Source of the DNA: Zea mays
Lineage: Eukaryota > Streptophyta > Magnoliopsida > Poales > Poaceae
Assembly (NCBI RefSeq): GCF_902167145.1
Contig: NC_050097.1
Span: 173,568,923 to 173,632,922 of the forward strand
Direction of reading: 5' to 3'
Length of the DNA stretch: 64,000 nt
A program made the position numbers and the translations under genes. Under the pieces are notes generated by a model. It ran no database searches. It was not told the DNA's origin and saw only the letters and a program-made list of their open reading frames with translations. Numbering within the stretch: the first letter of the stretch is position 1; the number at the start of each line of letters is the position of its first letter. Shown in pieces: positions 61,086 through 64,000 of this stretch.

Positions 61086-61118
61086 ATGTGTTTCTATAGG
61101 GGTGTTTGTGTTGTAGTG

Positions 61119-64000
61119 GTTCATCCAGGAATGACCACAGCCAAAGGTGGGGCCTCCTTCATCAAATGCAGATGGGAACCCAGGGTCGGGACCTAATCCT
61201 ACAAAGGTACCAGACCAAATCAGGGCTCTGTAACACTCCCCCAGCTGGGAAGGACCCTTCATGGTAATGGGGGTACCCCGACCCAAGGGCAACTGTCTAG
61301 CTACGACCGAAGGAATGTCTCCCCCAGTGTCGAAATATCTCTGTAAGTTTTATCTATAGAGAAAGTCTGAGGGGTCGAAGTTTTTCCCTTTTGTAACTAG
61401 GTAGTGCACACGGGTATGCCAACCCGGTAGGGTCTGCCCCCATAAACCTGGCATGTTGGCCTGCACCCATGCATGATTAGCTATGAAGGAAAACTACCCT
61501 CTCAAGATATGCCTCTATGATAACAATTTCCTGCTGCTCCACGGTCTCACCCTGCAGTTTCTGATCGTGTTTTATCTAACCCACCTGCCCAGCTCCCATC
61601 CCACCAGGCATAATGACATCTGGATTGAACAGCCAGGGTTGCAGTTTAGGACCTCTATGCGAAAGCAGGGGGACCCGACAGCCTGGGGGCCGGCTCTAAG
61701 GAATGAGTGCTCGTGTCATGGGGTGGTCCGGAGCCTATGCGGTCGGTTAGCCTGGTTCCGTACCTAAAACCCTGCACACTCCACCACTCCGTGACGAGCA
61801 CCCTAGTACTTAGAGCTATAAGTCTTGTGGGTCCGACAACTTGGGGTCCGGAACTAGAGAAGAGACGCTTGTCTCCTGGGGTGGTCCGAAACCATGTAGC
61901 CGCTCAGCCTGGTCCCGTACCGTGGGCCTGCATATTCCACCACTCTGTGACAGGCGTCCTAGTATCTAGAACCACCATCCAGGGGGTCCGGACACACAAC
62001 TTGCTTCCCCTAGCCAAAACACTGCATATCCCGAGCATGTATCAAAGGATGAAAAATGCCAGATGACGGGGTCTGCGGGTGTATCACTAACGCTCTTTAG
62101 CTAAAGTTGTGTACAGATCCAGGTCTCAATGAGACTGCCTCCCGAAGGCCGTTGACAACTCTTTTATACGCGATGGTGTCCAGCCTCGACACATCGAGCC
62201 TGCACCCCAGGCGGGGGGGCCAAGTACCAAGGGAAGTTAACAACAGGATCGGGCAACACACAGATAAGTGTTAAATACTGCTTAATAGATAATATCTATT
62301 ACTTTACAAAAATAGGGGAAGGCCTGGGGGCCGGTTCTAAAGAACGGATGCCCGTTCCATAGGGTGGTCCGGAGCATGTGTGGCCGGTTAGCCTGGTTCC
62401 GTACACAAAACCCTGCACACTGCACCACTCCATGACGGGTGTCCTAGTATTTAAAACTATAGTCATATGCGTCCAACGAACTGGAGGTCCGGTTTTGAAG
62501 AACATGCACTTGTCTCCTAGGGGGTCCGAAAGCCATGTAGCGGCTCAGCCTGGTCTCGTGCTGTGAGCCTGCATACTCCACTGCCCTGCGGCAGGTGTCT
62601 TAGTACTTGAAGCCACCATCTAGGGGGTTCGGACGCACAACTTGGTTTCCCAGGCTAAAACCCTGCATACATATGTTATTACATTTTGCTCTCAAGCAGA
62701 TGTCATTACACTCCCTTACAAGCGGGACCCCAGCTCCATCTCTGCAGGAATGGACTACGCTGCACCAACAAGAGTCGTGATGGAAGCTGGCTCCGGGCTG
62801 CCTCACCAGCGGCGGCGACCACCTCTGCACCAGCAGCGACAACGACCTCCGCCCCGGGCGCCCAGACAGCAGCAGCGATCGCCTCAGGGCAAGCGCTGCT
62901 ACGAATAGGGCCTCGCCCTCGCCCTCCTACGGAGGGGGAGCAGCAAGGCCATTAAAGCCAAAGAGTCAGGGACTCAGCGATAGGTGGCCCTGATGGTCCC
63001 GGCAGCAGAGGCAACCACCTCTGCAAGGGGCAGCCTCACTAGCGGCAGCCACCACCTCAGCACCGACGACCACGGCCACCCCCGCACAAGAAGCCCTCGC
63101 TCCCGTCCTCCCACGGAGTGAGGATAAAACCATTCAAGAACACCACCGCCACTCCCGCAGCGTACGGCGTCTTGGACGGTCCCCCCGTACGGCCGGCGAC
63201 GTGGGAGAAGCCGTGGATGTGGTAGACCCGCACACGGCGCGACCGTCGCCCGTGTGGTGGACGGACAGCCACGCCCCGACCAAACGGCAGGAGGCAGCGT
63301 CGGAGGCGGCGACAGGGACACCCACAGGCCAAGAGCTAGGCACGCGGCAGCTGTCAGTGCCTACACCTGGCCGGCCTCGCGTAGCCGAAGTTCGCCTCCT
63401 TCGCGTGGCTGGTGAACCCCTCTCCTCCCCTGAATGCTAGAGGAAGAAGCGGGCCACTGGCCCACGCGGGAGGCAGAACCCCAGCTCGACGTGCCTTCCG
63501 CCCCAGCGAGGATGATGAACATCCTTGAAGCTGAGGGCAGGAGGGAAGCCGCAGCCCGGCTTGCTTCTCCCCACCACGAAGTTGGTGGTCATCCTTCTGG
63601 GTGACCACCGGCGGGGGACTGCAGCCGGGCTGCATGATGAAAATCCTTGAAGCCGAAGGGCAGTGAAAGGATGCCAACCCCCATGGGGTTGCACTCCTGC
63701 AATGGCGGCAGGAAGAAGACAAGATCGGCGGCACCACCACGGGCGCCCGCTCTCCGACGGTAAAGTCACCGGAAGAGACGACCTTGACGCGGACCCCTCC
63801 GGAGAACACCAGCGCACCCCATCTGGAGGCCCGGAAGGCGAAAGGACGCGGTGGTCGCAAGAGCAGCGAGGCATGCCTACTGCCCGGGGGATCGACCCCT
63901 TTTTAAAGGTAGACCCCCCACTCGCGCCCCTAAAGCGTCACGAGTGAAGTCTCCCCTGGCATGCAGCAGGGATCTCACCTTACGACACGGGGGCGAGGCC
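61119..64000 (+). other. Interior of the gag-only gypsy element, non-coding, repetitive
   Basis: GC-rich sequence with no pol. It holds a two-part module (GGTCCGGAGC...GGTTAGCCTGGTTCCGTAC..., then GGTCCGAAA...GCTCAGCCTGGT...) at about 61725-62040 and again at 62363-62670. A shorter repeat (GATGAA.ATCCTTGAAGC.GA) lies near 63507 and 63637. Open frames here lack recognisable domains. Confidence 0.5.

Larger units (their letters stand above)
54115..61118. mobile_element. CACTA element, 7004 bp, without visible transposase
   Basis: Termini CACTACAAAATGGCCTCCCC and, inverted, CACTACAACACAAACACCCC; target duplication GTT at 54112-54114 and 61119-61121. Subterminal repeats with GCAACGCAT and AACGTTGCTAG occur at 54130-54420 and again, many times, at 60815-61085. 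Inside are a broken copia fragment, a Stowaway MITE and unrecognised sequence. The gypsy sequence reads on across the insertion (…CTGACAGG-TTCATCCAGG). Confidence 0.85.
51330..64000 (+). mobile_element. Ty3/gypsy gag-only element, 3' end outside window
   Basis: 5' LTR 51330-52391, PBS TTTGGCGCGCCAGGTAGGGG at 52392, gag 52448-54009, then non-coding interior that is split by a 7-kb CACTA (54115-61118) and runs to the window edge. No pol domain was found on either strand. It is inserted in the pol of the Opie-like element. Expected 5-bp target site GATGC (51325-51329); the other copy lies outside. The family name is not certain to me. Confidence 0.8.

Noticed and set aside
63354..63874. Minus-strand frames of 168 and 145 codons at the right edge
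   Set aside because: Two overlapping frames of equal quality over a short internal repeat, with no domain. An antisense ORF of the gypsy element is possible but unsupported.

Overview
This is a window of plant nuclear DNA, almost certainly maize (Zea mays) or a very close relative. It holds one interrupted host gene and a deep nest of transposable elements. Maize is suggested by two full-length Sirevirus-type Ty1/copia elements whose LTR ends, CACCGGAC(T/A)GTCCGGTG palindromes and proteins match what I know of Opie and Ji, by several CACTA elements with 3-bp target duplications, and by MITEs. I see no bacterial genes, rRNA or CRISPR array.

Host gene (1-32592, minus strand). Nine exons of a serine carboxypeptidase-like (SCPL) gene can be read from the ATG at 32592 down to the left edge. 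Exons 1-3 (32592-32035) and exons 4-9 (4961-1) are separated by a 27-kb intron 3. All exon phases join and no exon has a stop. The 3' part, with the catalytic Asp and His, lies left of the window. Introns 4 and 8 also carry transposon debris: a LINE fragment in intron 8, and a foldback MITE, a solo LTR and a mini-CACTA in intron 4.

Intron 3 (5-32 kb). A decayed Hopscotch/Retrofit-like copia element (6470-7755, 18845-21019, 29870-30650) is the oldest recognisable layer. It is split by an unclassified insert that carries a PP2C phosphatase pseudogene and itself holds a young, near-intact Opie element (8046-17560, TSD GTACC, two LTR differences noticed). It is split again by an older, stop-ridden Ji element (21020-29869, TSD AATAC).

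Upstream side (32.6-64 kb). Next come a minus-strand Opie-type LTR (34249-37682) interrupted by a 2.3-kb CACTA element (TSD ACA), and then a plus-strand Opie-like element (38037-51329) with a broken gag-pol. Into that gag-pol junction jumped a Ty3/gypsy element (41919-48861, LTRs apparently identical, TSD GTAGG). It has an intact gag, no pol, and an antisense three-exon gene of about 1009 codons with a PF04195-like domain. Its pol is cut at 51330 by a gag-only gypsy element running off the right edge. That element hosts a 7-kb CACTA (54115-61118, TSD GTT), which in turn carries a degenerate copia fragment and a Stowaway MITE.

What works together: the SCPL gene would have to splice out the whole 27-kb nest. 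The gag-only gypsy elements would need pol enzymes in trans, and the 2.3-kb CACTA would need transposase in trans; no transposase was seen in the 7-kb CACTA. Only Opie looks close to self-sufficient.
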